From Candidatus Tisiphia endosymbiont of Melanophora roralis (GTDB taxonomy: Bacteria > Pseudomonadota > Alphaproteobacteria > Rickettsiales > Rickettsiaceae): a DNA stretch of 64,000 nt. Every line of letters begins with the position of its first letter. The first letter of the stretch is position 1. Below the pieces are notes generated by a model, which made no database searches, was not told the origin of the DNA, and saw only the letters and a list, made by a program, of their open reading frames with translations. The position numbers and the translations under genes are program-made. Positions 8,896-19,103 of this stretch are shown piece by piece. The stretch covers positions 682,001 through 746,000 of the forward strand of contig NZ_OZ032161.1 in assembly GCF_964026575.1 (NCBI RefSeq), read 5' to 3'.

Positions 8896-9963
8896 CTAAA
8901 CTTCTGAAAGTTTTCTTGCTTCATCAGCCGATATCAAAGCTTCAATAAAGTCATCTAATTGCCCGTTTTTTACGATATCCTCTATTTTATAGAGGGTTAG
9001 ATTAATTCTATGGTCAGAAACTCGACCTTGTGGAAAGTTATAGGTACGAATTCTTTCTGATCTATCACCAGAACCAACTTGCCCTTTGCGTACCTCGGCT
9101 CTTTCCATATCCTTTTTATATCGCTCTGCTTCATAAATTCTAGAACGAAGAATTTTCATAGCTTTAGCTTTGTTTTTATGCTGTGATTTTTCATCTTGTA
9201 ATGCAACGACAATACCAGTTGGTAAATGGGTAATCCTTACCGCTGATTCTGTGGTATTTACGTGTTGTCCGCCGGCTCCCGATGCACGATATGTATCAAT
9301 TCGTAAATCTTTGTCATCGATCTTAACATCTACATCTTCTGCTTCAGCCAAGACAGCAACAGTAGCTGCAGAAGTATGTATCCTACCACTTGACTCAGTC
9401 TCAGGGACTCTTTGCACCCGGTGGACGCCTGATTCGAACTTAAGTTTAGAGAACACATCTCGTCCTTTAATTAGTGCTGATGCTTCTTTATATCCGCCAA
9501 TACCAGTATCAGAGATTGATAATATTTCAAAACGCCAGTTCTTTAATTCTGCGTATCGGTGATACATATTAAATAAATCTGCAGCAAATAACGCCGCTTC
9601 TTCTCCTCCGCTACCAGCTCTTACCTCAATAATAGCATTTTTTGTATCAGCTTCATCTTTTGGCAACAAAGAGAGTTTTACTGCCCTTTCTAATTTAGGC
9701 ATCAGAACCTCTAAACGATGTACTTCATCATATATCATCGTTTGTGTATCATTGTCCAAATTTGCTTCTTGAGCCATCTCTTTGATGTCGTGCAATTCAG
9801 ATAGAGATTTATTATATTCATTAATTGTTTGAACAATAGGCTCTAGTTCGGCATATTCCTTCGATGCTTTTATAAAATCATCTCCGACTATACCAGTGGT
9901 CAACTTTTTCGATAATTCTTCATGTTTATTCAAGATTTTTGCTAGATTATCGGAAAAACTCAT
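8896..9963 (-). CDS. prfA: peptide chain release factor 1
   Basis: RF1 recognises UAA and UAG in the ribosomal A site and triggers peptidyl-tRNA hydrolysis. The 355-residue length is standard. The universally conserved GGQ loop is in [16 protein letters not shown] (about residue 227), the codon-recognition strand is in [17 protein letters not shown], where the family tripeptide PxT reads PET, and the N-terminal half is the expected helical domain. The ending [15 protein letters not shown] is typical. The gene stands 57 bp downstream of the pdhC stop region on the same strand. Confidence 0.97.
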   Translation of the reverse strand: MSFSDNLAKILNKHEELSKKLTTGIVGDDFIKASKEYAELEPIVQTINEYNKSLSELHDIKEMAQEANLDNDTQTMIYDEVHRLEVLMPKLERAVKLSLLPKDEADTKNAIIEVRAGSGGEEAALFAADLFNMYHRYAELKNWRFEILSISDTGIGGYKEASALIKGRDVFSKLKFESGVHRVQRVPETESSGRIHTSAATVAVLAEAEDVDVKIDDKDLRIDTYRASGAGGQHVNTTESAVRITHLPTGIVVALQDEKSQHKNKAKAMKILRSRIYEAERYKKDMERAEVRKGQVGSGDRSERIRTYNFPQGRVSDHRINLTLYKIEDIVKNGQLDDFIEALISADEARKLSEV

Positions 9964-10020
9964 AATTTATTCTATGATTTAAGTTTTAAGTTATAGTGAG
10001 GGTAGGGTGTCAATCAAACG

Positions 10021-11268
10021 TTATATGAGCATTAACGCAGGACTCTCCATAAATTTTTTAAATGAAGCTAAAAATTTAGCTCCAACAGCACCATCAACAA
10101 CTCTGTGATCAGAAGAAAGAGTAATATCCATGATAGTAGCGACTTTTATCTGATTATTTTCAACTATTGCACGTTTTGAGCTTGCTCCTATTGCTAGAAT
10201 ACAGCTTTGTGGCGGATTTATTATAGCACTAAAGTTCTTAATACCGTACATACCTAAGTTAGAGACGGAAAAACTTCCTCCCTGAAATTCTTCAGGAGTT
10301 AGTTTATTATCTCGAGCCTTTTTTATAAGAGTTTGTAATTCTTGCGATAATGTAATTATATCTTTTTGATCGGCATTTCTGACTATAGGCGTTATAAGAC
10401 CATTATCAATTGCCACAGCAACCGATACATCAACATTATTATAATACCGAATAGCAGACTCATCCCAGCTAACATTTGCTTCCGGTACAGCTTTTAAAGC
10501 TTTTGCCACTGCTAAAATAACAAAATCATTAACTGTAATTTTAATTTTACTCTCTTCTACAAGTGATTTATTTATATCTTCTCTAATATCCAATAACTTA
10601 TCCATGTTACATTCTATTGAGAGATAGAAATGTGGTATGGTTTGTTTAGATTCAAGCAAACGTTTAGCAATAATTTTACGAATATTATTATTGGTGACAC
10701 ACCTGTACTCCTCTTTATTTCTGTTCACCGCCCTAATCTTACCACTATTTGTGGGTAGCACTAAGTATGATAACACATCTTTTTTTATTATTCTTCCATG
10801 AGGTCCACTACCTTGAATATTTGACAGATCGATATTATCAATAGCAGCTAGTCTTTTAGCCAAAGGCGAAGCATATATCCTGCCTAAAGCTTTCACATTC
10901 ATTGTTTGCGGTTGCTGATCGTACTTAACCGGCTTAGTTTCTTCTATAGATATTACTGGTTCTGTAGATGGTTTAGCAGAATTATCACTACTTGCTATAA
11001 AACTATCCAATAAGTTTGCATCTTCACCATCTTCAAGTAATACAGCGATAAGCGAACCCACCGGCACATTGTCTGTACCTTGCGGCACAATTATTTTAGC
11101 AAAAATTCCTTCTTCTACAGCTTCTACTTCCATAGTAGCTTTATCTGTTTCTATTTCTGCTATAACATCTCCTGGAACAACTTTATCCCCTTCTTTTTTA
11201 AGCCATTTTGCAATATTTCCTTCAGTCATAGTTGGAGATAAAGCAGGCATTAGAATTTTAATTGGCAT
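10021..11268 (-). CDS. pdhC: dihydrolipoamide acetyltransferase, E2 of pyruvate dehydrogenase
   Basis: Core E2 enzyme transferring the acetyl group from lipoamide to CoA. Order of domains in 415 residues: one N-terminal lipoyl domain with the lipoylated lysine in EIETDKATMEVEAVEEG (about residue 43); a hinge; a peripheral-subunit-binding domain ASPLAKRLAAIDNIDLS...GSGPHGRIIKKDV (about 133-170); and the catalytic acyltransferase domain ending with SSDHRVVDGAVGAKFL (His and Asp of the active site, about 387). Its start lies 8 bp after infC on the same strand, so it may be cotranscribed with thrS-infC, an unusual place for a pdh gene. E1 and E3 genes are not in this window. Confidence 0.95.
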   Translation of the reverse strand: MPIKILMPALSPTMTEGNIAKWLKKEGDKVVPGDVIAEIETDKATMEVEAVEEGIFAKIIVPQGTDNVPVGSLIAVLLEDGEDANLLDSFIASSDNSAKPSTEPVISIEETKPVKYDQQPQTMNVKALGRIYASPLAKRLAAIDNIDLSNIQGSGPHGRIIKKDVLSYLVLPTNSGKIRAVNRNKEEYRCVTNNNIRKIIAKRLLESKQTIPHFYLSIECNMDKLLDIREDINKSLVEESKIKITVNDFVILAVAKALKAVPEANVSWDESAIRYYNNVDVSVAVAIDNGLITPIVRNADQKDIITLSQELQTLIKKARDNKLTPEEFQGGSFSVSNLGMYGIKNFSAIINPPQSCILAIGASSKRAIVENNQIKVATIMDITLSSDHRVVDGAVGAKFLASFKKFMESPALMLI

Positions 11269-11276
11269 AAATAGTT

Positions 11277-11819
11277 CTAATTAGTTGGTATTTTGCTTGG
11301 ATCAGGGCTGACTAACATAATTATCTGTTTACCTTCCATTTTAGGAGCGGAATCAATCTTAGCTAAGCCCTCTAGTTCTAACGATATTCGGTCAAACAAC
11401 TTCATACCAATATCATTATGGATAATCTCTCTGCCTTTAAACCATAGAGAAATTTTTACTTTGTCACCTTCCTTCAAAAAATCTTTGATCTTGCGAAGTT
11501 TCACATTAAAATCACCTTGGCTGATATTAGGCTTAAATTTCATTTCTTTAAGTACTATGATCTTTTGTTTTTTCTTGGCATCATGGACACGCTTTTTACT
11601 CTCATACTTAAATTTACCAAAATCCAAGATTTTACAAACAGGCGGCTCAGCATTTGGTGAAATTTCTACCAAATCTAAGCCAGCTTTTTCAGCTTGTTCT
11701 AGAGCATTCTTGATGCTAACGATACCAAGCATATTACCATTTTCATCGACTAAACGAACTTGATTGACCTTAATTTCCCTATTAGCCTTCGGAAAATTAC
11801 TATTCTTAATTCCAGAAAT
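11277..11819 (-). CDS. infC: translation initiation factor IF-3 (probable AUU start)
   Basis: IF-3 binds the 30S subunit, checks start codons and prevents premature 50S joining. The first ATG in the frame (11732) would give only 151 residues and would remove the N-terminal strand. The frame stays open upstream and reads [18 protein letters not shown] before that methionine, homologous to the INGEIRAQEVRL region of E. coli IF-3. Starting at the ATT codon 11819-11817 gives exactly 180 residues, the family length. A GGAGA lies about 7 nt before it. AUU is the well-known rare infC start used for autoregulation in many bacteria. It sits 80 bp downstream of thrS, the classic thrS-infC order. Confidence 0.9.
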   Translation of the reverse strand: MSGIKNSNFPKANREIKVNQVRLVDENGNMLGIVSIKNALEQAEKAGLDLVEISPNAEPPVCKILDFGKFKYESKKRVHDAKKKQKIIVLKEMKFKPNISQGDFNVKLRKIKDFLKEGDKVKISLWFKGREIIHNDIGMKLFDRISLELEGLAKIDSAPKMEGKQIIMLVSPDPSKIPTN

Positions 11820-11831
11820 GATATTTTCTCC
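11817..11831 (-). promoter_or_regulatory. infC ribosome binding site with AUU start codon
   Basis: On the minus strand the order is GGAGA, four bases, ATC, ATT. The ATT is in frame with IF-3 and at a good Shine-Dalgarno distance. In other bacteria IF-3 discriminates against AUU and thereby limits its own synthesis; the arrangement here suggests the same control. There is no ATG, GTG or TTG in frame between this site and the internal ATG at 11732. Confidence 0.7.
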
Positions 11832-11899
11832 ATAAAAATTGTTATTAGTTATTATTGTGTTTTTGTGTACTTTTTACACATACGACACAATTGCTTTCA

Positions 11900-13813
11900 T
11901 TATGTTAAATAGCGAATATTCTGATCTTTTACAAGCTTTACTAGATTTTGTAGAGAAATAATTTCCTGCTGATCTGATCCTAGTTGTCTTATAGTCACAG
12001 TATTATTTAGCATTTCTTGTTTACCAACAACGGCTATTATAGGTACTTTATTATTAGAAAAATAGCGTATTTTATAATTAATCTTTTCAGGTGAAATATC
12101 GACATCTGACCGTATTCCTTCACTAATCAACAATTTGTGTACTTCCAGTGCATAGTTATTTAAGTCACTTGTGATGGTAGCAATAGCTACTTGTACAGGG
12201 GCTAACCATAAAGGAAAACGTCCTGCATATTCTTCAATTAATATGCCAATAAACCGTTCAAAAGAACCAATTACAACTCTATGCAACATTACTGGTCTTT
12301 TTTTCTCACCGCTTACAGTAATATAATGAGCGTCAAGACGTTCCGGTAAAACAAAATCAACTTGCAGAGTGCCGCACTGCCATTCTCTACCTATTGAGTC
12401 TTTAAGGCAAAAGTCTAGTTTTGGTCCATAAAACGCACCATCACCGGGATTTAATATGTAAGAATAACCGGCTTCTTTTACGGCTTCTTTTAGAGCATTT
12501 TCTGCTTTATCCCAAACTTCATCGCTGCCAGCCCGTATTTTAGGACGATCTGAGAATTTAATTTTAATATCAGAAAAACCAAAATCTTTATAAACCTCGG
12601 TTAAGAGGCTAAAAAATTTTACCGTCTCACTGTTAATTTGTTCCTCAGTACAAAAAATATGTGCATCATCTTGCCGAAAAGCCTTTACTCTCATCAGACC
12701 ATGTAATGCACCAGACGCTTCATTTCTATGACACAAACCAAATTCAGACATACGTAACGGTAAGTCTCGGTAACTCTTGATACCTTGTTTAAAAATTTGC
12801 ACATGACATGGGCAGTTCATTGGCTTCATAGCTAGTGTTTTATCATCAGCGAGATTTAGAGCAAACATATCCTCCCTAAATTTTTCCCAATGACCAGAAG
12901 CCTCCCACAGGCTTTTATCAACAAGCACAGGAGTTTTTACCTCGATATATCCAGTTTTTCTGATTTTATTTCTGATATATTGTTCGATAATGCGATATAT
13001 ACTCCAACCTTTATCATGCCAAAATACCATACCTTGAGCTTCTTCCTGAAAGTGAAACAGACCAAGCTCTTTCCCTAATTTTCTATGATCACGCTTTTCT
13101 GCCTCTTCAATCATATAAAGGTAGTTGTCTAACTGTTCTTTTGTTGCCCAAGCTGTACCATAGATTCTTTGTAGCATTGGGTTTCTACTATCACCTCGCC
13201 AATAGGCTCCCGCTACTTTCATTAATTTAAAATGTTTGACAAAGGCAGTTGACGGGGCATGTGGACCACGACAAAGATCAAGGAAGTTACCTTGTCGATA
13301 TAACGTAATCTCCTCACTTGCTGGAATCTCTGAAATTATTTCGGCTTTATAATGCTCGCCTATTGACTTAAAGAATTCTATGGCTTGATTACGATTCCAT
13401 ACTTCTCTAGTAATTTTTTCATTTCTTTTAACAATTTCATGCATTTTTGCTTCTATATTGACTAAATCCTCAGGGGTAAAAGGTTTATCTTTAGCAAAAT
13501 CGTAAAAGAAGCCATTTTCGATAGCAGGTCCTATGGTCACTTGGATATCTGGAAATAATTCTTTAGCTGCCTCTGCTATTATATGAGCGGCATCATGACG
13601 TATTATCTCTAAACATTCAGTATCTTTATGGGTTAGAATCCTTACATTACAATCAGATTCTATAGGTAAACTTAAATCCTTTAATTGATTATTTATCTCA
13701 ATAACCATAGCTTCTTTTGCTAGAGAAGTAGAGATTTTACTAGCTATCTCCAATCCCGTAATATTTTTTTCAAATTGTTTTTGCGTTCTATCTGGAAAAG
13801 TAATAGTAATCAT
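11900..13813 (-). CDS. thrS: threonyl-tRNA synthetase
   Basis: Class II synthetase charging tRNA-Thr. The 637 residues show an N-terminal TGS domain ([17 protein letters not shown]), the editing domain with [10 protein letters not shown] (about residue 74) and [11 protein letters not shown], then the catalytic core with class II motif 2 around [10 protein letters not shown] and [11 protein letters not shown], zinc ligands in [10 protein letters not shown], motif 3 in [13 protein letters not shown], and the C-terminal anticodon-binding domain ([11 protein letters not shown]...[11 protein letters not shown]). The gene is complete and leads the thrS-infC-pdhC run on the minus strand. Confidence 0.98.
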   Translation of the reverse strand: MITITFPDRTQKQFEKNITGLEIASKISTSLAKEAMVIEINNQLKDLSLPIESDCNVRILTHKDTECLEIIRHDAAHIIAEAAKELFPDIQVTIGPAIENGFFYDFAKDKPFTPEDLVNIEAKMHEIVKRNEKITREVWNRNQAIEFFKSIGEHYKAEIISEIPASEEITLYRQGNFLDLCRGPHAPSTAFVKHFKLMKVAGAYWRGDSRNPMLQRIYGTAWATKEQLDNYLYMIEEAEKRDHRKLGKELGLFHFQEEAQGMVFWHDKGWSIYRIIEQYIRNKIRKTGYIEVKTPVLVDKSLWEASGHWEKFREDMFALNLADDKTLAMKPMNCPCHVQIFKQGIKSYRDLPLRMSEFGLCHRNEASGALHGLMRVKAFRQDDAHIFCTEEQINSETVKFFSLLTEVYKDFGFSDIKIKFSDRPKIRAGSDEVWDKAENALKEAVKEAGYSYILNPGDGAFYGPKLDFCLKDSIGREWQCGTLQVDFVLPERLDAHYITVSGEKKRPVMLHRVVIGSFERFIGILIEEYAGRFPLWLAPVQVAIATITSDLNNYALEVHKLLISEGIRSDVDISPEKINYKIRYFSNNKVPIIAVVGKQEMLNNTVTIRQLGSDQQEIISLQNLVKLVKDQNIRYLT

Positions 13814-13902
13814 TTTATTTAATATTGTATCTAATTTTTAGTACCTTGCATATTAGCTTGTTAATAGTTTATATTCAACTTAATTTTTAGGTTGTGAAGG
13901 TC

Positions 13903-14112
13903 AGGGCAGTTTAAGAGCCGCAACTAATGATAGAAAATGCTAAATTATAGAAACAAATAGTTGTCATTGCGAGCCACAAAGTGGCACAACTGTTGAAAGT
14001 TAAAAACTATAATTAATTGTAACCAAAAATTGTGAATAAATTAGTTCAAAACTTTTTTGCCAACAATCCTGATCTCTTCGCTATTTTGTATTAAACTAAG
14101 CTATTACTTCTT
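13903..14112. repeat. nested fragments: PE-B left arm interrupted by PE-A left end
   Basis: From 13903 the sequence is a PE-B left arm (CAGGGCAGTTTA, then AACTAATGATAGAAAA and a REP-like GTCATTGCGAG). At 13985 it switches abruptly to the PE-A terminus CACAACTGTTGAAAGTT, followed by about 100 bp of AT-rich sequence. The first 35 bp of that interior (ACTATAATTAATTGTAACC) match the interior of the long PE-A member at 34284, so both derive from a longer parent. Neither right end is present here, and PE-C copy 1 begins at 14114. Confidence 0.7.
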
Positions 14113-14113
14113 A

Positions 14114-14330
14114 CCTCAATTTCGGATTAATGAAATTAATCCGAAATTGGAATGAGAATGTAAACAATCAGGCTTAAAGCGGCTATCACGCCTGATTGTT
14201 AAATATTTCATTTGCTAATAATCTTATTTTTATACCAATAAAAATAAGATTATTAGCGATAATAGATTAAAATGCATTCGTACCAGCCGCTTCAAGAATG
14301 CATTTTTCTGATATTCTAGCCAGTTTTGGA
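14114..14330. repeat. multi-hairpin element PE-C copy 1
   Basis: About 217 bp, in the opposite orientation to copy 2. Successive hairpins are TTTCGGATTAATGAAATTAA with its partner, AACAATCAGGC / GCCTGATTGTT, GCTAATAATCTTA / TAAGATTATTAGC, and AAAATGCATTC / GAATGCATTTT. The fifth hairpin is cut short after CCAGTTTTGGA, so the far terminus is missing. Confidence 0.85.
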
Positions 14331-14656
14331 AGACCTCTTAACAACAGTGGCATAAAAAATGTACTATGGGAGCAGAGTAGCGGGAGCATGAATAAATTAC
14401 CAGCAGAAGTAGAGTTTGCCAAAGATATCTATTTTCTCCTTTGACCGTTAAGCCAAAGAGGTTATATATGATAACTTTTTATTTTATACTAAATCTAAAG
14501 ACCAAGCCTTGATGGTTTCACTAGTCAAACTAGTGCTTTACCTATCATTGAGTTATATTTTATTCTAGGGTTTCAAGTATGAAGGTTCATTATGTTTAGA
14601 CGTCATTAGGCTAAATTGTCGTAGCTAGTCACCTCACTGTGGATATTTAACTATTA
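14331..14656. other. intergenic stretch with PE-F fragment
   Basis: Around 14385-14430 there is a PE-F-like right arm (GGAGCAGAGTAGCGGGAGCA, then AATTACCAGCAGAAGTAGAG). The rest, to the stop codon of the following gene, shows no coding frame, RNA gene or repeat that I recognise. Confidence 0.5.
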
Positions 14657-15178
14657 TCATTCTGCCAATAGATTAATTGACTCCTCTACACCTGCAAGAG
14701 CAACATCGCAGTTACTGTTTTGTTTGTCATTAGCATTTAGACTTTCAGGAACACTGACAAGATTTGAAGCATCATGACAAGCTAAACTATAGTTTAGCTC
14801 AAAACCATTCAAATTTCTTAAAGAATCATATAACCTTAAAAACGAATTTGCCTGTGCACAAGCACATAACCACTCTCCTGTGTCAACATCTGAATCACTG
14901 ATGGCTTGCCCTAGGGTTTTAAGGAATTTATTGCAGTCATCAGATGTTTTATGTTGTAATAGACTTAATACCAAGTCAAATACTGCACATTCATGTAAAT
15001 TTTCATTTACTTGCTTTAAATTATAGTCATCGAAAGACCGTAAGATAAGACTGTAACACCTAGAAAAATTACCTGCGTTTATTGCATCCAGCAAATCACC
15101 ACTAACAGCTGAAAACAACTTCTTTGAATTATTTTTTTTACTGGTTTTAAAATCTTCTAAGTCTAGTATTGTTAACAT
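14657..15178 (-). CDS. unknown protein, member 1 of a tandem paralogue pair
   Basis: 173 residues, no recognised domain, no signal peptide and no membrane segment. It is related to its upstream neighbour (15356-15928): both start with a short ILDLEDF / IIDLKGF strand, share LFSAVSGDLLDAINAG versus LFSSFDRDLLETIRKG and a later FLKTLGQAI...DTGEWL versus FLQTVGKAI...DTGAWL. The helix-turn-helix spacing and the DLLDAINAGNFSRC segment recall the beginning of an ankyrin-like repeat, but no ankyrin consensus is present. The C-terminus (NANDKQNSNCDVALAG) is Ser/Asn rich. A possible secreted or regulatory role is a guess only. Confidence 0.6.
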   Translation of the reverse strand: MLTILDLEDFKTSKKNNSKKLFSAVSGDLLDAINAGNFSRCYSLILRSFDDYNLKQVNENLHECAVFDLVLSLLQHKTSDDCNKFLKTLGQAISDSDVDTGEWLCACAQANSFLRLYDSLRNLNGFELNYSLACHDASNLVSVPESLNANDKQNSNCDVALAGVEESINLLAE

Positions 15179-15355
15179 GATATCTTTTAAAATAAAATTA
15201 TAAAACTAATTGCACAATTAACATGATTAGTAAAAAGCAATTTTGCAAATATTATTTCCCTTGAATATAACACAACTACTAGATGTACTTTTGGCTCAAA
15301 TGGATAATTATCTAGATAATGAGCATAAAAAAGTTAAATTCTTAATTTTTCACAA

Positions 15356-15928
15356 TTATAAGCAATCTTCCGCTCCTGTGTCACCATCAACCTTGCCTAT
15401 AATAGGAGCTTCACTTTGCAGTGGATCACAATTGTCACAAACTGTTTTATTGGCATCAGTACTTGAATTTTCATCTGAAGTAATGGATTTTGATTCAGTG
15501 TCCTTTGTTTCATTTTTTGAAAATAGCCAATTATGTCGATAAAGATTTTTAGTATGTGTTCCAATATTCTTAAATGCTTCGTTTAGAGCTTTGCTTAATG
15601 CCCCACTACTAAATTGGGACGTGCGTATAGAGTAATACAACCACGCCCCCGTATCAGTATGTGGATCGTCTATAGCTTTCCCTACAGTTTGAAGAAATAT
15701 TGTACCATTAACATCTGAATTATCAATTACTTCAGCAAGCATATTTCCAAATATTTGTACATCAGTGTTATCCTGCTGAAAAGATTTACCATTAAAAAGC
15801 TCCTTACACTTATCAACATCGCCTTTCCTTATCGTCTCTAACAAATCTCTATCAAAACTTGAAAATAACGTACTTGTATAAGTAGATTGCTTAATTTTAA
15901 AACCCTTTAAGTCTATTATTTTGAACAT
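15356..15928 (-). CDS. unknown protein, member 2 of a tandem paralogue pair
   Basis: 190 residues, related to the 173-residue protein encoded 177 bp downstream (shared DLLETIRKGDVDKC-like and HTDTGAWL blocks). An AGAGG ribosome binding site lies about 7 nt before the ATG. The C-terminal third is hydrophilic and Ser/Thr/Asp rich and ends with a cysteine cluster (CDNCDP...AEDCL) that the paralogue lacks. No membrane segment, signal peptide or known catalytic motif is seen. Duplication followed by divergence is clear; function is not recognised. Confidence 0.62.
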   Translation of the reverse strand: MFKIIDLKGFKIKQSTYTSTLFSSFDRDLLETIRKGDVDKCKELFNGKSFQQDNTDVQIFGNMLAEVIDNSDVNGTIFLQTVGKAIDDPHTDTGAWLYYSIRTSQFSSGALSKALNEAFKNIGTHTKNLYRHNWLFSKNETKDTESKSITSDENSSTDANKTVCDNCDPLQSEAPIIGKVDGDTGAEDCL

Positions 15929-16028
15929 AATAACCTCTTATTAATTAAAAATTGTACAATATAACAGGAACAGTAAAAGTACTCTTGCAATATATTCTCG
16001 ATGTGAAGTATTTAATGCTAATTTTTCA

Positions 16029-16187
16029 TCAACCATAATAATAAGTAACACGTTCAGATAGTTTTGTAAATTCTTCTTTATACTCTTTTAATTGTTTGTT
16101 AAAATAATTAAAATTACAATTAGTAGTTATTATATATGCCATAATCAAAAAGGTAAATATGACAGTTATTTCACTTCGCCTTTTCAT
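16029..16187 (-). CDS. possible small membrane protein after nuoC
   Basis: 52-residue frame beginning inside the last codons of nuoC (17-nt overlap) with [20 protein letters not shown], one hydrophobic segment and then a basic, coiled tail (NKQLKEYKEEFTKLSERV). The layout (positive residues, membrane span, helix) is that of a real single-pass protein, and the overlap would allow coupling to nuoC. No homologue is recognised and the start is uncertain, so it may be spurious. Confidence 0.35.
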   Translation of the reverse strand: MKRRSEITVIFTFLIMAYIITTNCNFNYFNKQLKEYKEEFTKLSERVTYYYG

Positions 16188-16773
16188 CTCCAGGTAATAC
16201 ATAACTTGGTCCTTGCCAACTTGATGAAAAATCAAATTCTCTATATGGTTGGTCGAGTTTCACTGGCTCATATACTACTTTTGCAAGAGTCTCATCATAT
16301 TTAACCTGCACGTAACCCGTTAATGGGAAGTCTTTTCTGAGAGGATGACCGATAAAATCATAATCTGTTAGAATACGACGATTATCATGACTACCACCAA
16401 AAATTACTCCAAACATATCATATGCTTCACGTTCATACCAGCAAGCAGCACTAAATATTTTGGTAACTGAGGGGATTATGTCATGTTCTCCAGCCTCAAT
16501 TTTTACTAATATACGTTTATTTAATTTAAGACTCAGTAAATTATACACTATCTCAAACCGATTAGAGCGGTTTAGGAAATCAGCAGCAAATAGATCTGTT
16601 AGCACAGTAAAACGCAAATCCTCAGATTCCTTAATTGCCGATAAAAATGGTAACAAACTTTCTATACCAGCTTTATAGCTAGTAAAATGTATATTTAAAT
16701 CATTTACAGGTAAAGCAGTTATCTCAAGCTCCTGATTTTTTATTAAGTCGTCAATGATATTTTCCATTGTCAC
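16171..16773 (-). CDS. nuoC: NADH-quinone oxidoreductase subunit C
   Basis: Peripheral-arm subunit of respiratory complex I (the 30-kDa subunit), which packs beside NuoD near the quinone site. The 200-residue protein has the family signature [38 protein letters not shown], here seen as [12 protein letters not shown] and [19 protein letters not shown] (about residues 110-150), and ends in the [12 protein letters not shown] block. The start overlaps the end of nuoB by 23 bp. In related genomes nuoD follows nuoC directly; here nuoD-nuoE are about 42 kb away at 59.5-61.1 kb. Confidence 0.97.
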   Translation of the reverse strand: MTMENIIDDLIKNQELEITALPVNDLNIHFTSYKAGIESLLPFLSAIKESEDLRFTVLTDLFAADFLNRSNRFEIVYNLLSLKLNKRILVKIEAGEHDIIPSVTKIFSAACWYEREAYDMFGVIFGGSHDNRRILTDYDFIGHPLRKDFPLTGYVQVKYDETLAKVVYEPVKLDQPYREFDFSSSWQGPSYVLPGDEKAK

Positions 16774-17290
16774 CTTTTCTAAATCTAGTAGTTCTTCTAA
16801 TTTTCTTTTGTAACTGCATTAAACCATAAATCAAAGCTTCAGCAGTTGGAGGGCAGCCTGGTACGTATACGTCTACTGGAACAATCTGATCACAGCCACG
16901 TACTACTGAGTATGAATAGTGATAATAACCACCACCATTGGCACAGCTTCCCATTGACAGAACCCACTTAGGTTCAGTCATTTGGTCATAAACTTTTCTA
17001 AGAGCCGGAGCCATCTTATTTGTTAATGTTCCTGCAACTATCATTAAATCAGATTGACGTGGGCTTGGTCTAAACAACATGCCAAAACGATCCATATCAT
17101 AGCGGCTAGAAGCAGCTTGCATCATTTCTACTGCACAACATGCAAGACCAAAACTCATAGGCCAAAGTGAATTAGATCTAGCCCAGCCTATCAAATCATC
17201 GAGTTTAGTTATAAGGAATCCTCGGTTTGAAATTTCTTCTTCAAGGAGCTTATCTTGATCGTATTCATATAGATCTATCTTTGCTTGCAT
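16751..17290 (-). CDS. nuoB: NADH-quinone oxidoreductase subunit B
   Basis: The PSST-type subunit carrying iron-sulfur cluster N2, the last electron carrier before quinone. Cysteine ligands are visible in [11 protein letters not shown] (tandem Cys, about residue 50), [13 protein letters not shown] and [13 protein letters not shown]. The 179-residue length is normal. It sits between nuoA (4 bp upstream) and nuoC (overlapping), all on the minus strand. Confidence 0.98.
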   Translation of the reverse strand: MQAKIDLYEYDQDKLLEEEISNRGFLITKLDDLIGWARSNSLWPMSFGLACCAVEMMQAASSRYDMDRFGMLFRPSPRQSDLMIVAGTLTNKMAPALRKVYDQMTEPKWVLSMGSCANGGGYYHYSYSVVRGCDQIVPVDVYVPGCPPTAEALIYGLMQLQKKIRRTTRFRKGDNGKYH

Positions 17291-17294
17291 GTCA

Positions 17295-17669
17295 TTACTC
17301 CCAGTCTAAAGCTCCTTTTTTCCATTCATATACAAAACCGATGGTAAGTACCAATAAGAAAAACATCATTGAGAAGAAACCAAATTTACCAATTTGTCCA
17401 AGCGTAATAGCCCATGGCACCAAAAAAGTTATTTCTAGATCAAAAATAATAAATAAAATAGCTACTAGATAAAAACGTACATCAAATTTGCTTCTAGCAT
17501 CACCAAAAGCTTCAAATCCGCATTCATAACTATCCAACTTAGCCTTATTATATTTTCGAGGAGCTAAAAGCCTTGGCAATGTAACTATTACCAATGATAA
17601 AACTGATGCTATACCAAAAAACACAGCTATAGGCAAGTATTCTTGTAAAATATTATATGTTTCCAACAT
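17295..17669 (-). CDS. nuoA: NADH-quinone oxidoreductase subunit A
   Basis: Small membrane subunit of complex I, 124 residues with three membrane spans. The quinone-channel loop is recognisable as [21 protein letters not shown] (split here; cysteine about residue 48), followed by [12 protein letters not shown]. Its ATG shares one base with the stop codon of the upstream O-antigen ligase-like gene (TAATG), implying translational coupling within a DUF2155 - ligase - nuoABC run. Confidence 0.97.
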   Translation of the reverse strand: MLETYNILQEYLPIAVFFGIASVLSLVIVTLPRLLAPRKYNKAKLDSYECGFEAFGDARSKFDVRFYLVAILFIIFDLEITFLVPWAITLGQIGKFGFFSMMFFLLVLTIGFVYEWKKGALDWE

Positions 17670-19090
17670 TAGTAATTATACTCCTGTGATTTTGAAAGAA
17701 GTAACTTAAACAAAATCATCGCTCCAAAAGAGCTGCAAACCCACCATATTTGCCAAATGTTAAATGAAATCATACCTATTATATAATAATTTATAAAGCA
17801 AGCATAGGCAACTGACTTGTAATTTAATACATCTATTTTGTTATTCTCAGTCGTTCGATTTATCTTACCACTTTTAGAAGACTGCACTAAGGATATATTA
17901 CTAATTTTTTGAATATATTTGTAAATTAAAGATAAAAATAGTATCAAACCTATTAAGCCCGTTTCCAATAAAATTTGCATTATATTATTATGTGGGTGTA
18001 GAGGAAGGGGAGACCACGTCCACTGGTTATAGCTAATCATTTGTTTCTCATCAATTTTAAAATTTCTTGATGAAGCAAATCCATGACCCAAAATTGGTTT
18101 TTTGATAATTTGTTCAGCAACAAAGTGCCAAATAAATACACGGTGCTTAGCAGAGTCTGGTAGAAACTTGGCATAGTGATCTGAGGCATAATGTGGTTGT
18201 ATTTTATATGCAATTATTGGCATCAATATTGAACCAGATATCATAGCAAGGGTAAATAATCTCAAAAAAACAGATTGCAGTGATTTGGTTACTAACAGCC
18301 TATTTGTTAAAAATACTAATCCAGCTACGGTAAATGCTAAAAAGCTTGCAAGGCTATCTGAGATATAGAGCAAATAAAAAATTATCAGGTAATATATTAG
18401 CGCTAATAAATATCTATGATATGATATAATTATAGCTATCGCTACCCATGAAAGAACTGATAATAAAGAACACCCACGGTCAAGAATGAATAAAAAGAAT
18501 TGACATGAAGATTTTGGCTGAAAAATAGTACGGAAAGCCCTTGTTATAATACCGTGAGATGCGTATTCTATAAAAAACAAAGCAATTGCTGCTGTTATTC
18601 CTATAATAAAATATATTTTTATTTTAGTTACATTTATGGATAATTTGTCAATATTGCTATTTACGATAAACCCTATTAGAACAATTAAACAAACCTGTAG
18701 ATAGTTAAATAAAGAAGAGGGGTAATTAGGTGAATAAAAATTTGTTATAAGACACCAAAGACAAAATAGTAATTCCAGTTTCCAATTGGATAACAAAGTT
18801 TCTTTAATAGTAGCGTATTTAAAATGAATAAAGATTTTATCTCGCAAAGCAACTAATATAGTTAATAACAACATAGGAACTGTTACTGCAGTAGAAAAAC
18901 CAGAAATCAATCCAACTACTGGGAATAACATAACTAATAGGCAGATCATGGATTGTATACTCTTCTGCTTTAAAGAATTGGCTTTTGCAAATACTTGCGG
19001 GGCATTCGCGTGTTCACGTACTAAATGTATGCTCCGCTTACTCTCCCCTTGTTTATTGTCCCCATTTTTTAAATCATTTGAGTATATCAT
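17669..19090 (-). CDS. O-antigen ligase/polymerase-like membrane protein with repeat-derived N-terminus
   Basis: 473 residues, about 10-12 membrane spans, with the large periplasmic loop and the [17 protein letters not shown] motif near residue 365 that marks the Wzy_C / O-antigen ligase (WaaL-like) superfamily. Such enzymes join or polymerise surface glycans. The first 47 residues (containing [14 protein letters not shown] and NSLKQKSIQ) are not family sequence: they are the in-frame translation of an RPE-like palindromic element (PE-D, 18955-19088) also seen at the N-termini of two other proteins here. The native start may be the methionine at 18949 ([14 protein letters not shown]). The stop overlaps nuoA. 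Confidence 0.85.
   Translation of the reverse strand: MIYSNDLKNGDNKQGESKRSIHLVREHANAPQVFAKANSLKQKSIQSMICLLVMLFPVVGLISGFSTAVTVPMLLLTILVALRDKIFIHFKYATIKETLLSNWKLELLFCLWCLITNFYSPNYPSSLFNYLQVCLIVLIGFIVNSNIDKLSINVTKIKIYFIIGITAAIALFFIEYASHGIITRAFRTIFQPKSSCQFFLFILDRGCSLLSVLSWVAIAIIISYHRYLLALIYYLIIFYLLYISDSLASFLAFTVAGLVFLTNRLLVTKSLQSVFLRLFTLAMISGSILMPIIAYKIQPHYASDHYAKFLPDSAKHRVFIWHFVAEQIIKKPILGHGFASSRNFKIDEKQMISYNQWTWSPLPLHPHNNIMQILLETGLIGLILFLSLIYKYIQKISNISLVQSSKSGKINRTTENNKIDVLNYKSVAYACFINYYIIGMISFNIWQIWWVCSSFGAMILFKLLLSKSQEYNY
18955..19088 (-). repeat. RPE-like palindromic element PE-D copy 1 (coding)
   Basis: About 134 bp bounded by ATATACTCAAATGATTT and its diverged partner TTTAAAGCAGAAGAGTATA. 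It is read in frame as the first 45 residues of the O-antigen ligase-like protein. Other copies are at 47404, 58571 and 61612. It resembles the Rickettsia palindromic elements known to insert in frame into genes. Confidence 0.8.
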
Positions 19091-19103
19091 TAGTTAAAAT
19101 ATC

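Noticed and set aside
16751-17290. nuoB considered as a different iron-sulfur protein, such as a hydrogenase small subunit
   Set aside because: The length, the tandem cysteines in LACCAVEMM and the nuoA/nuoC neighbours fit NuoB only.
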